From Thermovirga sp. (GTDB lineage Bacteria > Synergistota > Synergistia > Synergistales > Thermovirgaceae): a stretch of 64,000 bases of DNA. The notes under the pieces were generated by a model. The model was not told where the DNA came from. It did not search any database and was given only the letters and a program-made list of their open reading frames with translations. Where the stretch lies: contig NZ_JACDOB010000003.1 in assembly GCF_017656375.1 (NCBI RefSeq), positions 16,013-80,012 of the forward strand, written 5' to 3'. Made by a program: the position numbers and the translations under genes. Numbering within the stretch: position 1 is the stretch's first letter; each line of letters opens with the position of its first letter. Shown here piece after piece: positions 62,639-64,000 of this stretch.

Positions 62639-63228
62639 CTTGAGGCCACCTCCTTCTTTTGAGGGCTATTCTTAATGTCCTTAAACTCACCTAGCTCCAC
62701 GCTCAGCGCAAAGCTTACAACGCTCTGGCCTTCCTTTTCGACTCTGTTTGTAACCGGAAAACCCACCGAACGAATAATAGGGGCTTCAAGCAAGGCCCTC
62801 CCGAAATCCACAACATCGTTCTCTGTAAAAGCCTTTCCCGAAAGGTTAACTTTCCCCTTAGAAATGCTCACCTTTTCAAGCCACACCGATTCAGGCAAGG
62901 CTTTTTCAAGAGAGGCTAAAAATTCGAGAGAAGGAAGCTCTTTTTCTATGAGGTCTAATGCGCTCCGGTAGTTTGTTTCTTTCTCTTGCAACCTTTTTAG
63001 TTCCTTCCCTAGTTTTATATTCTGGAGTTGAAGGGTCTCAATTTTGTGTTGAAGGGCCAATCTCTGCTTTGTGAGGTCTCTAAAAAGGTAGAATCCATAA
63101 CTAAATGAGGCCAGTGATACTACTAAAAAAGATAAGACCAAGATAGCTGCAAATATTCTAGGGAAATCAATACCCTTTGAAACAGTTTCCGCATAGCTTT
63201 GAGGCCTTAAATCCAATTTAATCTTCAT
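62635..63228 (-). CDS. pilN: PilN-like pilus assembly protein
   Basis: This 197-residue protein starts with a short cytosolic segment M-K-I-K-L-D-L-R-P (the conserved PilN peptide that docks into PilM, normally I-N-L-L-P), followed by a transmembrane helix (about 21-45), a coiled coil (about 50-85) and a periplasmic alpha/beta domain (S-V-W-L-E-K-V-S-I). GAGGG 7 nt before ATG 63228 and the ATGA overlap with the pilM stop set this start, 39 nt inside the longest frame. Confidence 0.87.
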   Translation of the reverse strand: MKIKLDLRPQSYAETVSKGIDFPRIFAAILVLSFLVVSLASFSYGFYLFRDLTKQRLALQHKIETLQLQNIKLGKELKRLQEKETNYRSALDLIEKELPSLEFLASLEKALPESVWLEKVSISKGKVNLSGKAFTENDVVDFGRALLEAPIIRSVGFPVTNRVEKEGQSVVSFALSVELGEFKDIKNSPQKKEVASR

Positions 63229-64000
63229 GACAAATCCCTCACAGCAAGGCCCAGGGCTATTTCCCACCCCTGCTTTTTAGCAGGCGCACCTCGGACCTTC
63301 CATATTTCCCAGGGATCGCTAACAATTACCGCAGTCTCCGTGGCTTTTTGCAGCTCCTCCCTCAAGGAATTTTCCATACCGTAGTCACCGCATAATATCA
63401 CTTCATCTACCCGCATATCCCTAAATTGGCTAGCTAAATATGTAAACGTAGAGGACACCTCTCTAGCGATGGCCATAAAGCTCGACTTAGGCTCCAGGCC
63501 AGTTTTTGGCCGCCCTCCAAAAAGAAGCGTCCTGTAAATTATGCCGTTGTCTCCAAAACCAACCACTATATGGGAACTCAAAGCTCCGACGCACACGACC
63601 ATCGTTCCGGTCATCATATCAGTTACGGAGGTGCCCTTGAAGCTCCTGTACAAGGGCACTCCCGCAGGTTCTATGGCGTTCACTTTAATACCAACTTTTT
63701 TGACTGTCTCAAGCAGGCCTTCTACTACCCTGAGCCTGGCTGCCGCAACCAAAAATCGTGAATTTGTTACGTCAAGCTCCCCCGGCAAATCCACCTGAGA
63801 AAGATCAAAAACTGCATCTGCATAGGGAAAGGGGAAGTATTTTTCGAAGTCCCACTTTAAAGCTTCCCTGGCTTCTTCCAACTCCATGGAGGGCATTTCC
63901 ACGATCCTGAGCAGGACATCCCTCGAGGGCAAGCCCAGAGTCACGGGATTTCCCCACTGGCCACCTATGTAGCTTTTGAGCTCCTCAAGTTTCCCTTCCA
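63225..64000 (-). CDS. pilM: PilM-like actin-fold pilus assembly ATPase, 5' end outside window
   Basis: The frame is open to the window edge, so the true start lies upstream; the visible part is 257 residues plus stop. It has the S-R-D-V-L-L-R-I-V-E-M-P segment, E-E-A-R-E-A-L-K-W-D-F-E-K-Y-F-P-F near residue 40, the I-E-P-A-G-V-P-L-Y-R hinge and V-V-C-V-G as a phosphate-type strand, all typical of PilM (FtsA/actin fold). PilM is cytosolic and binds PilN. GTG 63944 is internal, because family residues continue upstream of it. Confidence 0.9.
   Translation of the reverse strand, partial: EGKLEELKSYIGGQWGNPVTLGLPSRDVLLRIVEMPSMELEEAREALKWDFEKYFPFPYADAVFDLSQVDLPGELDVTNSRFLVAAARLRVVEGLLETVKKVGIKVNAIEPAGVPLYRSFKGTSVTDMMTGTMVVCVGALSSHIVVGFGDNGIIYRTLLFGGRPKTGLEPKSSFMAIAREVSSTFTYLASQFRDMRVDEVILCGDYGMENSLREELQKATETAVIVSDPWEIWKVRGAPAKKQGWEIALGLAVRDLS

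Noticed and set aside
63225..63944. pilM as a complete gene starting at GTG 63944
   Set aside because: The reading frame stays open to the window edge and the protein would be about 100 residues short for PilM, so the gene is treated as partial.

Overview
This window is a gene-dense stretch of a bacterial chromosome, almost all of it transcribed on the minus strand; only cysS and gpt are on the plus strand. Several features point to a diderm, anaerobic, amino-acid-fermenting member of the Synergistota (relatives of Acetomicrobium or Thermovirga). These are a complete V/A-type ATP synthase operon, a four-gene branched-chain 2-oxoacid:ferredoxin oxidoreductase, a BMP-type purine ABC transporter, a selenocysteine tRNA, a fused IspDF, and a secretin with PilMNOP-like partners (hence an outer membrane). 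The assignment is an inference from gene content, not from a database match.

Layout, in coordinate order. 1-3.5 kb: rimP-nusA-ylxR, with guaB upstream behind its own promoters and a terminator. 3.5-17.8 kb: one long polycistron read from high to low coordinates, comprising a WecG/TagA-type glycosyltransferase with a degenerate membrane domain, a CBS-pair protein, V-ATPase subunits H-I-K-E-C-F-A-B-D, then rlmH, ebfC, recR, a PIN-TRAM membrane protein and ispDF. 17.9-24.2 kb: uvrC-ribD-ribE-ribBA-ribH-serS, heavily overlapped and without an FMN riboswitch. 24.3-26.3 kb: the plus-strand pair cysS-gpt. 26.3-31.1 kb: a purine (adenine-type) BMP binding protein with its ATPase and two permeases. 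31.2-32.4 kb: an acetoacetate decarboxylase family gene, and tRNA-Sec with its own promoter and terminator. 32.4-41.4 kb: a small sigma factor, deoA-type and purine nucleoside phosphorylases, xerD, a Nudix hydrolase, vorDBAC, a P-loop ATPase, fmt and def. 41.4-52.3 kb: rpsA, ispH, miaA, mutL, mutS, ruvX, alaS. 52.3-59.7 kb: mtaD, ahcY, mtnA (thio-nucleoside recycling), xseA, nusB, an AmaP-like membrane protein, asp23, a zinc-ribbon protein, efp. 59.8-64 kb: pilQ, pilP, pilO, pilN and a pilM cut by the window edge.

Functional links. Purine handling recurs: gpt, the BMP transporter, two nucleoside phosphorylases and guaB together cover uptake, phosphorolysis, base salvage and GMP supply. MtaD, AhcY and MtnA together could recycle methylthioadenosine and S-adenosylhomocysteine, plausibly by the deaminating (S-inosylhomocysteine) route. 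VorDBAC would oxidise branched-chain 2-oxoacids to acyl-CoA and reduced ferredoxin. The V-ATPase proteolipid carries residues compatible with Na+ coupling.

The less ordinary observations are these: ispH and rpsA separated by one in-frame stop codon; a pseudo-WecA domain fused to a TagA-type glycosyltransferase; a UvrC lacking its central region; an Asp23-domain membrane protein with the AmaP domain order reversed; EF-P with Arg at the modified loop; and a 16-bp perfect inverted repeat before def. I found no mobile element, prophage or CRISPR array.
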